From the NCBI GenBank assembly GCA_033977485.1, contig CM066998.1, positions 28,583,501 through 28,647,500 on the forward strand: 64,000 nucleotides of DNA. The letters are read 5' to 3'. The notes beneath the pieces are model-generated. The model saw only the letters and a program-made list of their open reading frames with translations. It made no database searches and was not told where the DNA came from. Each line of letters starts with the position of its first letter. The first letter of the stretch is position 1. A program made the translations under genes and the position numbers. This DNA comes from Hydrangea macrophylla (taxonomy: Eukaryota; Streptophyta; Magnoliopsida; Cornales; Hydrangeaceae). Of the stretch, positions 31,606 through 43,600 are shown one piece after another.

Positions 31606-32835
31606 TATTTGCTAGTAGTTATGCGCGGGCGTGCCAGAACCAAAAGTGGTTCAGTGTGTGCAAACTAATTTCCTATATGCTTGAGTCAGTGATACTCAAG
31701 GCTTTTAGATCTGACTTCTAAACTAAAACAATTGTGTGCGGCGAGTAGGAAAGTACCCTCACCAGAAATCCCTTGGCAGTACTGAAGCGCACAAGCCAAA
31801 TAGTGTATGAGTTTACCAAGTAAACAATCACAAACGATTAATAAAATACAGACTTTATTAAATGTTTGGAAAATACAACCAAAGAACAGATTCAGAACAG
31901 ACTGATTGTTCGTGAGAATGAAAACAGTAAAAGAAAAATAACAAAAAGAGGGTAAACCTATTTGCTATGCTTGCAGAAAGAACATAAAAGTTGAATGCTG
32001 TTGAATGCTTTGTTGAATGTTGTTTTCGAGAGTGACGCGGAGTGCCTTGCAGCTTGGCCTGCCTCCTTATTTATAGCGGCCATGATTGAATTCTGATTAG
32101 GAAAGGACTCCTTAGCTTGCGCCTTAAGCTACTAATTGATTGGTTAATTGAAGAAATCCTTTTATATCAATGACTCCTTGCCTTATCGTTATCTTGATTG
32201 AAGCAATCCCACCATCTCAGGGATCATCTCGCCTAAATCCAGCTGTTGGTGATAAGATTCTTTCCCAAACGGACTCGGATTTCCCCAGATCTGTAGTGAC
32301 GTCACAAATGGCAGCTGTCACCAGAACTGCCTTACCTCTATTCCCATCGGCCTCATACCTGTGACTGAAGACTCATCGGACTCATGTAATGTCTTTATGC
32401 CCGATAACATCTCTCCATGTGCTGACGTCCGATCGGGCTCACGTCACCAACCTTTATCACTTTCAGTAGATATGGTGTCCGATAGTTGGTACATTCATGT
32501 TCTCTATCTCCTCATCGGGCTCCCGTTCTGACAAATGCCCGATGAAGTCCCTTATGCCCGGCGTCTCAATCGGTCTTCAACATGTGTCCTTGCTCCATTG
32601 CTGCCACCATTAATGCCCGATAAACCACTGCGGGTCTGAGGCTGCCTATCGGGCTTCATACCATGGAATATCCAGGTTGCCTTCTCTAAACTTCTGGTGA
32701 CGCTTCCTCTAAGCCCGATGTCATCATCTACTCCGGACCAACCGGTGTCTGAAATGCCCATGCCCGACTTTCTCTAGGCCCATCTCCTCATACCAATCGG
32801 GCTAGAAAACCTTTGGCGGTTTTTAGGTGCAAACA
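31606..32835 (-). repeat. Tat element 5' LTR
   Basis: 1230 bp, differing from 19590-20818 at about five sites: G/A at the inner edge, one A insertion, A/C twice and C/T once. It ends GTGCAAACA|GATAC. Confidence 0.93.
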
Positions 32836-32840
32836 GATAC

Positions 32841-34564
32841 TTGTGCTTAAATAAACGATGATTACCGATATTTTTGCAATATAAATTTGATACATCTTGT
32901 TATGTAACTTGGATTGTTATAGAATAGTAAACAAGAGAAGATGTGATTAAATATTTGCTGAAGTCATGATATGAAACATTTTAGGTCATGTATCGTTTGA
33001 ATCGTAGTTTTATATCATAGATTTGCACACAAACCTATGCACTGCACGTAGTCGCTTGAATACATGTTTGATGTGAACTATAATATGATTCGGATTTCTA
33101 GATAACACAAGGTGGAGACTAGACCCGGTGAGCTTTTGAGCCTATCTTTTCTTTTTAGAGGGTTATAAATATATTGTGTTTGTCGAATTCCATTGAAATA
33201 GCATTAACTCATTGTTTAGTCTCATTATTCTTGTTTTGGTTGATAGTCAGGTTAAAATATTTGTTACCATGCTAAATAATCTTCCGTCGTAAATGTTGAA
33301 GACCCATATAACCATAGGACATGATTTTAGGCCTTCTTTGCTTGCTACTCACCGATAAATGATAAATTTCCTTAGTTCGCACTTTGAGCCATTAAAATGC
33401 CATTTTCTTTCTTTAATTACCATTATCCTGTTTTTGCTCCAATTTGGCCAACTTGGAGTTCACATCTGTAAGATTGATCAACTTTAGTGGCGTTAAGGCA
33501 ATGTGTGATTGAGAAGAAGAAGAAAAAGAAAATAAGATGATGTGTGGGATGGTTGCCTTGTTATTTATTGAATATTCGTTTCAAAAGCAATGAGGAGGAA
33601 AAGAATAGAGAAAAAGGCAATGAAGAAAAAATAATAAGGTTAAAAAAAAAAGAAAAGAAAAAAAGAAAAGGAAAGAAATTGAAAAAAGAAATATGAAAAA
33701 GAAGAGAATGAAAAGATAAAAGTTGGTAGAAGAGATGAATGAAAGAAATCGAACATGCCTTACAATGCCATTCTAAAACTACCTAATGAATCATTTCTAT
33801 CATTTTTCATTACCTGAGCCACATTACAACCTTTGAAAAGTCCTATTTGATCCTAGGAAACATGGTTCGAATATAAAAACGATGGGAGGGGGATTAAAGC
33901 ATGGTAATGATTAATTTTTCTTGATTATTGGCATCCTATCCATAAGACTACTATTCTTTCGTGTCATGCGTCTTTTTTCAGTCATATGTGAGCATTTTTT
34001 GTTTTGAAAACATATTTCCTTTTCTTACATATTTTAAAAAAATTACACCTGTTTCTGAGTGTTTCATTTGAGAGTGTAATTAACATTGCGAGATTCGTAG
34101 TAGAAGCATAGTTAGATGGTCATCCGAGTTATATTCCAAGTTCATGACACGCGCGTGTTCATTTGACTATCATATCACACACGTGCAATTTTATGAGAAA
34201 CTCTAATGATTTATACGATGCGTGTGCTTGAGATTGTTTTTCATGACGTAGGTAGACGTTTGATTCCGTTTCTTCTTGTTCGTTATTCTATTTCAAATCA
34301 TCGTTCTATGATAAGGAGTATTGATTGTTTTGTTTTTCGTTTGAATAAAACTTTTTAAATTTATAAGTTAATAAAGATGGTTGTGGGTGACTTGTTGACG
34401 AGAACCCTCAAGAGACTTCACTCGTCCTACTAGGGACACCTAGGGGTTTAAAAGGCTTGTTGCATATGCTAAATGCAATCGCGTTCCCTGCGATAGTGAG
34501 TTAGGATTTTTAAGTATAGTAGTATTTAGTTTTATGTTTTTCTTTTTGCTCAATGACTAGCAAA
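32841..34564 (+). other. Athila-like 3' internal non-coding region
   Basis: 1.7 kb between the nested Tat element and the Athila polypurine tract. AT-rich with a purine-rich stretch (33515-33730). I found no envelope-like ORF, although autonomous Athila elements often carry one here. Confidence 0.7.
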
Positions 34565-34581
34565 GTGTAGGTTTGGGGGTG
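34565..34581 (+). promoter_or_regulatory. Athila-like polypurine tract
   Basis: GTGTAGGTTTGGGGGTG directly abuts the 3' LTR (TGATCGGCG). Confidence 0.85.
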
Positions 34582-36059
34582 TGATCGGCGATGAATAGTT
34601 GCCGTTTATAGTCCTGAAGATACGCTTTGTTAGCCAATTTCATGTAGTTATTACTTATTTTTTAATACGTATTCTAAATTTTGTAGGATTTGGAGCTCTA
34701 ACTTGAAAATGCACAAAAATTCAATGATTAGTGGCTTTGGAAGTCATTCTGGGCTCAAACGGTGATTCCGGTGAAAGCTGAATGCAGTAGCAGCCTTGGT
34801 AAATCGCATTTTTGGCAAAGAATACTTTGGATTTGAGAAATTTCTCCTGATATATAAAATGTAGATCTTCGAGTTACGGACGCGTGGCCGTAAATGGCGA
34901 GTCAATCCGAGTTCTGAGCAAAAAGTTATTGTAATTCTATGAAAGTCGCGCAGTGCAGCGAAAAGGACCTCGCGCGAGCGGGTCGCGCGAGCGACCTGTG
35001 AAAAAACCAAAAACGCGTATTTTGTTAAATTAAAGTGCCCAGCGAAGGTGATTTGTGCATATGACGTCCAGAAACGTAAAAACAGCTATTTTAGTACGAT
35101 TTGACTTAGGAAAGCTTCCTAAATCCTTCCAAACTCTATATAAATCCTATTCTAAATCAAATTTAAGGTTACACATCATTACACAACATTAGATACATCC
35201 ATATACAACTAAAATTTCAGCCATTGAAGAGAGAAAAGCAAGGAGGAGAAGAAGAAGAAGACCAAGGATTCCCATGGCCTCCTCCATCAATCTCTTGTCG
35301 TTCATCAATTCTATGGACAACTAAACTCTAGATCTAGGGTTTCAATGAAACCCTAGCCAAGTAATAGGGTGTATTTTATGTTTTTATTTTAATTTTGTTA
35401 TGTATGGATGTCAGTTACATGTTCCGAGGATTTTTATAAATAAATCGTGCTTTTATTGATTAAATCGTTACCTTCAAAATTTACTCTTGTCTTAGATCTA
35501 TTTTGATGGTAGTGTGCTCAATGATCTATGCTTGCTGTGCTTGTTTAGATTATTTACATGTAATGGTGCTTAAATTGAATTGTGCTATCAAGTATCCGAA
35601 TAGTCCATGCCTAGATTAGACGGATTATACCACAACCCTAGTTTAGTGTGGGATAATTCGTGCTAACCGAAGATGGATTATGTTGGTGCTTGAACCATAG
35701 TTATTTTCTTGACGGAGGAATTGGGCTTGTAGCTACAATTCCTCATTATCATCCAACTTAATAAGCTAAAGTAATTCGTAAATACCCTTATTATGAAGCT
35801 AGTGGTGGATTTGCAATCCTAGGTTCCCTTCAAATATCTATAAAACAACTTTAATTGCTTTCATAATTTAGATTTACTTTTATTGTTCTTAGTTTAATTA
35901 AAATCAAATCAAAATCTGTTTTTCTTAATTAATTAGATTTAGGTATTAAAATTAAAGCACTGTAGTATTTCAATCTCTGTGGGTTCGACCTTTACTTCCA
36001 CACTGTAAATCTTTAGAAAAGTAAAGTACACTTTTTATATCTTGATTCTGACAAGATCA
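34582..36059 (+). repeat. Athila-like 3' LTR
   Basis: 1478 bp, partner of 14130-15605, ending ACAAGATCA before the copia RT. Confidence 0.93.
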
Positions 36060-36628
36060 CATACCAAGTCTTTTTCACCAGCTATGAACCCTTTTGGTTG
36101 CTGCATACATATGTCCTCTTCAAGATTGTCATTCCAGAATGCAGTTTTGACATCCATCTGCCGAATATAGTACCCTAGGCATGCCGCAATGGATAAGAGT
36201 ATCCTGATGGATTTGAGCATGGCTATTGACGAGAATATTTTCTTATAGTCAATGCTCTCTCTCTAAGTGTAACCTTTCCCTACAAGCCTTGCCTTACAGG
36301 TCTCAACCTTTCCATCAAATCCTTTTTTCCTCTTATAGACCTACTTATAGCCAATGGGTTTAATATTGGCAGGTGCTTCTACAAGATCCCAGATTTGATT
36401 ATAATCCATAGATTCTAATTCAGCCTTCATAGCTTTAACCCAATGAGCTGAATCAACATCAGTCATTGCCTCTTCGTACGTGGCAGGATCAGATTCAGAT
36501 TCAGATTCTATGGAGACAGCTTCAAAAACATTTCCTAAGAATATGTATCTGTTAGGGTGGCTAACCATCCTCCCACTAGAACGAGGTACTGGTGTGAAAA
36601 TGGGTGAAGATGTGGTATTTTCTTGTCT
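36060..36628 (-). pseudogene. Ty1/copia RT, N-terminal part
   Basis: Minus-strand pieces: EEAMTDVDSAHWVKAMKAEL, WDLVEAPANIKPIG, then a frame switch, then DVKTAFWNDNLEEDICMQQP and KDLVCDL at the Athila junction. These are the opening copia RT motifs. The frame is interrupted by shifts near 36330 and 36230. It resumes at 14124. Confidence 0.88.
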
Positions 36629-37405
36629 TCAATCGTTTTCAACTGTTGGAGGAATAGAGGGCTGTCCATCTATTTCTCTCAGATCTATCATTTCTTTAGG
36701 TTTATGGTTCATGATATAATCGTCTTCCAAGAAAATAACATTTGTACTAACAAACACTTTAATATCATACATAAGTACCCTATAAAGTAACTTACTTCCG
36801 ATCGTGATTCCAACTTGCTCATCTTTCCTTTTCAGTACATGTGCTAGACACCCCCATATTCGGAGATGTTGTAAAGAGCGATTGCATCCAACCCATGGTG
36901 TCTTAGGAGCAAATTTGCGTGAAACAAGATTTATCATTATGTATATAGCGATTTCCAAAGCATAACCCCAAAGACATGATGGCAACTCTGAATAACTCAT
37001 CATCAACCTAGTCATGTCTAAAAGTGTCCAATTCCTTCTCTCTGTTATGCCATTCCGCTGAGGCGTACTGGGTGCAGTCAACTATGACAAAATCCCATTC
37101 TGTACGAGGTGATTAGTAAAATCATTAGAGAGGTACTCGCCACCTCGATTAGATCGAATGACTTTGATATGTGTGCTCAATTGCTTCTCTACTTCAGCCC
37201 TAAACTCTTTGAACTTTTCAAAGGCTTTAGACTTATGTTGCATTAGGTACACATATCCATACCTAGAGTGGTCATCAGTAAATATAATGAAATACTCATA
37301 ACCACCCCTAGCTCTATTATTTATTGGTCCACACACATCAGTATGAACTAATTCCAACAATGCATTGGTCCTGTTGCCCTTTGCGGGAAAGGGCCTTTTG
37401 GTCAT
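36629..37405 (-). pseudogene. Ty1/copia integrase core (active-site D to N)
   Basis: Asp 1 is in ELVHTDVCGP. The second position reads VIRSNRGGEYL where the family has SDRGGEY, so the catalytic Asp is Asn. Glu 3 lies in QRNGITERRN. The core is split at 37081/37082 by a stop. Downstream HLRIWGCLAHV and the VFVSTNVIFLED region match the copia linker before RT. Inactive on two counts. Confidence 0.88.
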
Positions 37406-37656
37406 TTATCCTCTAAACATGATTCACAGACTTCCATTGGTTCGAGAGCTAAATTGTCTAAGATCCCTTCTTTGACTACTTTGCTAATCCTATTTAGATT
37501 GATATGACCTAGCCTCATATGCCAAAGCCTTGTTAGAATAGTGAAAGGTTCCTTTCTTTTAGATGGTACAGTTACCACTGATTTATTAAGTTCCATTTTA
37601 GAAACCTTAGAAATATTTGGAGTGATCACATACAAGCAGTAATGCTCCACAAAAAT
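37402..37656 (-). pseudogene. Ty1/copia GAG-pre-integrase domain
   Basis: LWHMRLGHINLNRISKVVKEG (conserved HxRLGH) and CESCLEDK form the zinc-binding part in front of the integrase. Upstream it joins in frame to the protease segment at 45295 once solo LTR G is removed (GLIFVEHYCLYVITPNI), which validates the insertion ends. Confidence 0.88.
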
Positions 37657-38446
37657 TAAGCGTATTTCTATTTAAAAACAAAATGAATTGCACTTTGATT
37701 CTTTAAAATAAAAGTATAACATTTCATTAAAACTCCCAACAGGCCCATATTCTCTACGGATCTCCTACATCATCCTTAGCCTTATCTCTTTTCCAGGCTT
37801 CAGTTACCGGCACTACCTGCATCTAAAAATCACACTGGGAAATATATAATATGACAGGAATATCAAAGGCTCAAAAGGTACAACAAAATCAAATAAATAG
37901 ACCAATCACACAAATCATCCGCTCACAAAAAGAGCATCATACCGGGTTTTTCTTGGTCATATAGCAAAGAGCCGCCTCAACTCACCTCACTTGTCTCTAG
38001 TACGTCGGTCCCTGAGGCCTGTTGGACTGTTGGTAGGTACTCCTTGCTCATGACCGTTCATTCCCATAGCACTTAGCAATCAATACATACTCATTGATTC
38101 CAAATGAAAACAAAACATAATTGTAAAAAGAGTACAAGTAGAGATAACAAAGAAATACTCTTGAGAATTTAGAAATCATATTAATACACAACTCGATTAA
38201 TCCATCTTTCCAATCCCCTCAGCTCCTCTTCTTTTTTTCCACTAACCCGAGGTATATATATACCTACAATTATGTGTGTATATATATATACACATAAATC
38301 TATCTCTCTATTTATGTAATCTATATATACGATGTGTGTGTATATATGATATGTTGGAAGGAGAGAGAGAGAGTTGAGGTGAGGAGATAGAGAAGTGTGT
38401 AAGTTTTGTGAAGCATAACATACATATATATAGTGTTATCAAAAGG

Positions 38447-38547
38447 GAATATTCTCTGTAGTATTCTTTAAGATATTTTTCAAAAGGGAATATGCTATGT
38501 GATATTATTTAAGATATTTTTCAAAAGGGAATATGCTATGTAATATT
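38447..38547. repeat. 40-bp tandem repeat (CACTA target)
   Basis: Three copies of a TCAAAAGGGAATATGCTATG unit ending in TTTAAGATATTTT. The third is interrupted by the CACTA element and finishes at 45094-45108. Confidence 0.85.
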
Positions 38548-38735
38548 CACTACACCAAATGAGTAAATTTGTAACGGATAGTTTTTAGGATTTGTAACGG
38601 ATATACCTATTACTAATAAGTAACGGGTATGTCCATTACAAAACATGAATAACCATTGCAAATGTGTATTATTCTTGTAATTTAATTTGTGTAACGGTCA
38701 TATAAATATATGTAACAGTTAGACCCATTACAAAT
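38548..38735. repeat. CACTA left terminal and subterminal repeats
   Basis: TIR followed by about eight degenerate copies of GTAACGGATA or its complement, the presumed transposase-binding region. Confidence 0.8.
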
Positions 38736-39720
38736 AATGAGCTAAAAAAAAAACATTTTGAAACAAAAGTTATGGGCAAGATTAAAAAAGGGGGAAAGAG
38801 AAAGTGAAAGAGAAAGAGAAAGGGGGAAAGAGAGAGAGAAAGAAGGAGAGGGAAAAAGGAGATTACCCTCAGCTTGTCGTCTGCGGCCCTTTGCCCACCG
38901 TTTGCCATCGGTCGCATGCCTTCTGCCGCCCGCCATCCACAGCTCATTGTCTCACAAGTAACTTCTGCTTCTTCTTCTTCTTCTTCATAATCTCTCTCAC
39001 TCCCAGATCTGCACACACTCAAAAACACACACACAGACACATTGTTCTCTTCTTTGTTTATTGGATTCCATAAACTAGGGTTTAGATCTATGTTTTTGTT
39101 CTTTAAAAAAAGATTTGTGTTTTTGTGTATGATATGTGTTCTCCTTAGATTACTTGATTTCATGAACTAGGGTTTTAGAATTGTGTTTTCATTGAATGAT
39201 TAAGATTTGTGACCTCATGCTTTCTCTAATTACATGTGTTTTCCTCCATGCTTATATAACATTAGAGACTATAAATTTTCTTAGTATGATAAGAACTCAA
39301 GGAAAGAAGGGAAATGATTCACAAAAAGGAAAATTAATTTTAATTTTCACCACATTTTTTTTCCTTCCTATTGTCCTTGTTTTGTTTATTAACCAAACAA
39401 AGAGAAGAGTTTTCCTTGCTATTTTCTTTTCCTTTCCCTCACTGGATCCATGAACCAAGCAAAGCCTTAGGAGGTTCAGAAGGGTAGCATTTCTGTAATT
39501 GGACCACTGGTGGACTATGACTAGTCGTCCTTAACCCTTCATCACTTTTACATAAGCAATTAATGTGGAACTGTTTGTAATGTAAGTAATTTGTAGTATG
39601 GGTCTATGAATAACATTTATCACAAGTAATATTTCAAGCTCCTAGGTATAATCAATATGGTCACTTTGTATGTACTTTTTTATTATGTGAACAAATTATA
39701 CCACAGTCAGCTTGTTGCAG

Positions 39721-40849
39721 ATATAGATTGGCTATAGGTGCAGCTGTGGCACCATTTGTTTACGTTCTTGTTTAGATCTACTTTCCTGTTGCATATCCAA
39801 TAAGCAAGGTGATAGTTGCTTCTCAGCACTTTTGTATTTGAATTTGGCTACTCCAGGGGAAGAGTTGATTACTTTTACATATTAATGTTTTTGACTTTGT
39901 GTTTTATGTGATTTTCAGCTATTAGACTTTCTGCTAGGACATGGGCATGTAGCTCTCTTCCGCAGAACTGAGCTAAAAACACTTGTTGATATCCATGGTA
40001 ATGAGGTAATAAGTTTATAGCTCGGAAGTTTATGTTTCTTGAACTGGATACTTATTGTTACAACCTGGGTCTAGTATAGTATGTTATTATTTCAACTTTC
40101 ATATTAGTGACTGCTAATCTATATGATAAAAAATCAATCTTTGAGGGAAGTTGTTTAGGCTTTCTTTATTAAAGTCTCCGATTTTGTACTTCAATACTTG
40201 TTCATCTATAGTTCGTGCCTTTTGCTGTCAAAAGTTTGCCTTTTTAGTGTCGTCTTTTGTGAAATTGTTTATGATGTTTCTCTTGTCCATTTTTTAATGA
40301 TGGCTTCGACCTCTGGCATCTAGAGCTTCCTGCTCCCTTCTTTCTTCTGACAACTTTTTCTTTTCCTTATTTTTTTTTGGGGGGGGGGGGGGGGGGAGTG
40401 TTGGGTTCAGAAGAATTGAGATTGAATTTTCCACAACTTTCCAAGTTTCACTACTGTGCTACAATGACTTTAGCAACGATGTTGACTTCATAATATTCTG
40501 ATTACTTTTTTGCAGGCTAGGAAAGTTGGAGAACTCACACACGATGAGACAACAATCATTTTTGGCACACTTGAGCATGGTGAGAAAATAGCTAGAGATG
40601 CCATGACTCCCATAGAAGAAACTTTTGCAATTGATATCAACGCCAAACTTGATAGGTGTTGCAAGCTTTGGAATTTTTCCTACAAGGCTTATCTTGAGGT
40701 CAATTTCTTTTTTTTTTAGTTCTCTGGTGGTAACATATAATACATACTTGGTATCGTGTAGGGAGTTAATGAGTATGATTTTGGAGAAAGGTCATAGTAG
40801 AGTGCCAGTCTACTACGAGCAACCTATGAACATAATTGGACTTGTTCTG
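39721..40849 (+). pseudogene. Captured DUF21/CNNM (CBS-domain) membrane protein gene fragment
   Basis: Four exon-like blocks with good splice sites: 39721-39808, 39919-40005, 40516-40655 and 40762-40849. They read in order [114 protein letters not shown]. That is the DUF21-to-CBS transition of plant CNNM/CorC-like proteins, membrane proteins of probable ion-homeostasis role. A TAG follows FVYVLV. N- and C-terminal exons are missing. Retained introns indicate DNA-level capture by the CACTA element (transduplication), not retroposition. Confidence 0.8.
40379..40396. repeat. Poly-G tract
   Basis: A homopolymer of about 18 G after a T run, in an intron of the captured gene. Confidence 0.9.
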
Positions 40850-41327
40850 GTAATTTTTCTACTTTTGTAATTGTGTTTATTTAACAAACCTAGAGTCATT
40901 TTTAGCATCATGCTGGATGTTAACTCATCCTTCTCATTTATGCAGTTAATCTAATCTTGGTCTCAATCCAATCAGTGCAAAAATTTGGAATTGGTGGCTT
41001 GCAGGACATAGAATTCCGAGCGTTTGAGACAAAAATAAATGGTTCTATGAATTTTTATAATGAAAGGTGTAAATTGGGGGCAACTCCAAAAATGATCATA
41101 GACTAAAGGCAATTGGAAGAGCCACTCCCACCGCTCACCCCCCCATTATCATCCTCTTCTTCTTTCCTCTTCAGCTTTAGTTCTCTTTGGGAATTCTCTA
41201 GTCTCTACGCGCTCTTACTTTTTACTCACCTCCCTGGAACAACTTGTCCTCTTTCTTCTCTCCTATCTTAATTATCTCTTAACATTTTTTTCTTCCCTTT
41301 GCTTATCTTTTCTCTTGTTATATCTTT

Positions 41328-41330
<3 letters not shown>

Positions 41331-41369
<39 letters not shown>
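41331..41369. repeat. (TC)n microsatellite
   Basis: A perfect dinucleotide tract of about 39 bp. Confidence 0.95.
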
Positions 41370-41374
<5 letters not shown>

Positions 41375-42956
41375 GGTGGTATGGTATTGCCTAATGACTC
41401 TAATCTCCCCGACTCCTGAAATCCAAATATGTCTAGGGTATAGAATATATTTTAGCACATGAATTAATTGGCTAGGAGTTAAAAGGTGTTTTGAACCATG
41501 TTTGATTACTAAGGGTGGAAAATATTTTGGATAAAAAGATATGATGTCATAAAACCACCTATGCTAACAACATATTTGGTATGAGAGAAAATGGGAAGGG
41601 ATAAGAGCGGGAGGGAAGAGGGTAGACACATGTTTGGTAGATGGATAGGAGGAAAACAAAGAGGGCAGAGACACCACTTCCCTCTGGGGCAACCCCCCTT
41701 CCCCACTCTCCAAATCCTTGCTTTTGCTTTGTTACTCTTCTTTTGGGAAAACTCGTGAGGTCACATCTTTCAAAGTGAGGCTGGTTGTTCCCTACTAAAC
41801 TAACTTTGAATTTCTAAGTTTCATATGTAGGCATTCCATCTGAGTAGATTCGTGTATCGAGATCATTGTTTCAACTTAAAATGGTGCATTTTCATTAGCA
41901 ATGTGTTGAGTTAGGAAGAAGTTTTATTGGGCTGAGTTGAGAATTGTCACTCCACTCATCCTGTCATTATGTTGACCAATGAACGTGTAATTTAATTGTG
42001 CTTCATTTTATTTTGCTAAAGCACGCTCTTTATATTTCTAACTATTTTATACTAACTAGAAGGTACAATGTTTGGACTTGCAGGTGAATTCCCATGATTC
42101 CAAGGTAGGCGATTGTTGGTTATAAGAAGTAATATTTGTTGCACACTTTTAAGTATGATATAACATTTAAAGTATGGATTGAGGACTTCCCCTCTACTAG
42201 ACACTGCCATATGGCTAAGATGCTATATTTGATTAATGTCAATATAGTAAAATGACTGAGTGTTTCTATCAAGAAATAAGAATAAAAGTCCAGTTATTTA
42301 TAGTTTCTAAGATACCAAGTATTCTCAATTATGTACCAATAGATCCTATCTATTTCAGTCATTAAATATCCAATTTATGGGGTCCTAATTTTACTATTAT
42401 TAGAAAGCTCAAATCACTTTCTGCTTCTATTTTGATGTGTCTGACACATGTCAAGCAGTTTTCTTCTTGTCTTTGACGTGTATCCAACATATGTTAAGGA
42501 TTATTTGTCGTATGTCATGTCTAACTTAACAATGTGTTGGACACAGACAAGTGTCTGTGCTTCCTAAATGCCAAGACAAGACTGGATTACGTATTTAGAT
42601 GGGAAATTTTATAACTATGGGTGTTTGAATATATCGACTATCAAGTATAATGTGGTGGCCTAGAAAATTCAAACATGAAGATGTATAAGAACATTTGCAT
42701 TCATCAAACAAAGTGATTACAACACTAGTGTTGTTAGTCCTACTAGAGAACTTATCCTTGATTTTACATCAAACCATGGACTACTATAAATTAGGCTAGG
42801 AGAAGCATTGAAAAACTTTTATTTTTTATTTTTTATATATATATTTGTGATTTGCAACCATTGAACTGACCATGTTGATCGAGTACTCTTTTTCTTTACA
42901 CAAACCAATGGGATCATTTTTTTGTTTTTATTTTTTTCCCCCAAAAATGCAACAAG

Positions 42957-43255
42957 GTGCACATTAGCATGCACACGGCCATGCACAAACAACAGCACAT
43001 GACTGCACAGCCGCGTGCATAGTACAGGTCTATGCATGGGGCCGTACACAGCAACACATGGCGGCACAGTCGCGTGCACTTTAACTTTGTACAGTAGCGT
43101 GCATAGGGCTGTGCACAGCAGTACATGGCTACACAGCTGCGTGCACAACAGCGTGCACAGGGTCATGCACAACATCACATGGTCATACAACAGCGTGCAC
43201 AGCAGCACATGGCCGTACAACAGCGTGCACATTAGCGTGCACAGCAACACATTGC
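42957..43255. repeat. GTGCAC-rich minisatellite in CACTA element
   Basis: Roughly 300 bp of degenerate units of about 20 bp, CAGCGTGCACAGCAGCACATGG-like, rich in the palindrome GTGCAC and in TACA/TGTA. Open frames through it on both strands are by-products of the repeat. Confidence 0.85.
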
Positions 43256-43365
43256 CGCTGTATTTGTATCTACATGTACGTCAACCAAAAATATTATCTC
43301 TCATAGGAGTGTTAAATAAATCCCATATCTTTTAGCCTATCAAATGAGGGCTTTTTTTTTTTTAG

Positions 43366-43600
43366 GAACTATCAGATATAGGACGTGCCAGATTATGCAC
43401 AAGGTACACAGAAAAAAGTGTCCGGTGAAGTTATCAAATGGAGTAATGTTTCTGGCCATGAGAAAGTAGATGTAGTAAAATACATTGAGTTACTTGAAGC
43501 AGAAATAGAAGAACTGAATCATCAAGTAGGAAGAAAATCTACAAATGAACATGATGAATTGTTAGAGTATCTTACGTCTCTTGAGCCCCAAAATCTTAAG
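43366..43600 (+). pseudogene. Captured exon of a plastid-type DUF760-like protein
   Basis: Exon-like block with acceptor TTTTTTAG|GAACT and donor CTTAAG|GTCAGA. It encodes AQGTQKKVSGEVIKWSNVSG, KVDVVKYIELLEAEIEELNH and LLEYLTSLEPQNLK, a helical, probably coiled-coil segment. I recall very similar sequence in plant chloroplast DUF760/'seed maturation-like' proteins; the assignment is from memory and moderate. It is unrelated to the DUF21 fragment, so the transposon took up two separate loci. Confidence 0.5.

Larger units (their letters stand above)
19590..32835 (-). mobile_element. Tat/Ogre-type Ty3/gypsy element with antisense plant-mobile-domain gene
   Basis: A 13.2-kb element inserted in reverse into the Athila internal region. 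TSD GATAC (19585-19589 and 32836-32840) is perfect. LTR termini are TGTTTGC...GCAAACA. The two LTRs (1229 and 1230 bp) differ at about five positions by eye, so insertion is very recent. Minus-strand order is primer site, Gag, protease, RT, RNase H, a second archaeal-type RNase H and integrase. That second RNase H before integrase is diagnostic of the Tat lineage. Between integrase and 3' LTR lies a convergent plus-strand gene (21110-24241). Gag-pol has one frameshift and at least six nonsense codons. Confidence 0.93.
14130..36059 (+). mobile_element. Athila-like Ty3/gypsy element lacking pol, host of nested Tat element
   Basis: LTRs lie at 14130-15605 and 34582-36059, both TGATC...GATCA, with a few percent divergence by eye. 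The TSD is CAGAC (14125-14129) and CATAC (36060-36064). An Asp-tRNA primer site, Athila-type Gag and a retropepsin remnant follow. The sequence then passes straight to the Athila 3' non-coding region: RT, RNase H and integrase are absent. Without the nested element it is about 8.7 kb. It is a non-autonomous gag-protease derivative, now dead from several stops and frameshifts. Confidence 0.9.

Noticed and set aside
38742..39163. Frames in the CACTA left arm resembling a serine/proline protein
   Set aside because: They translate GA/CT-rich low-complexity DNA, differ between strands and show no motif.
42819..43335. Cys/Leu-rich frame of 143 codons and overlapping frames
   Set aside because: Generated by the GTGCAC minisatellite; every frame is open because the units lack stops.
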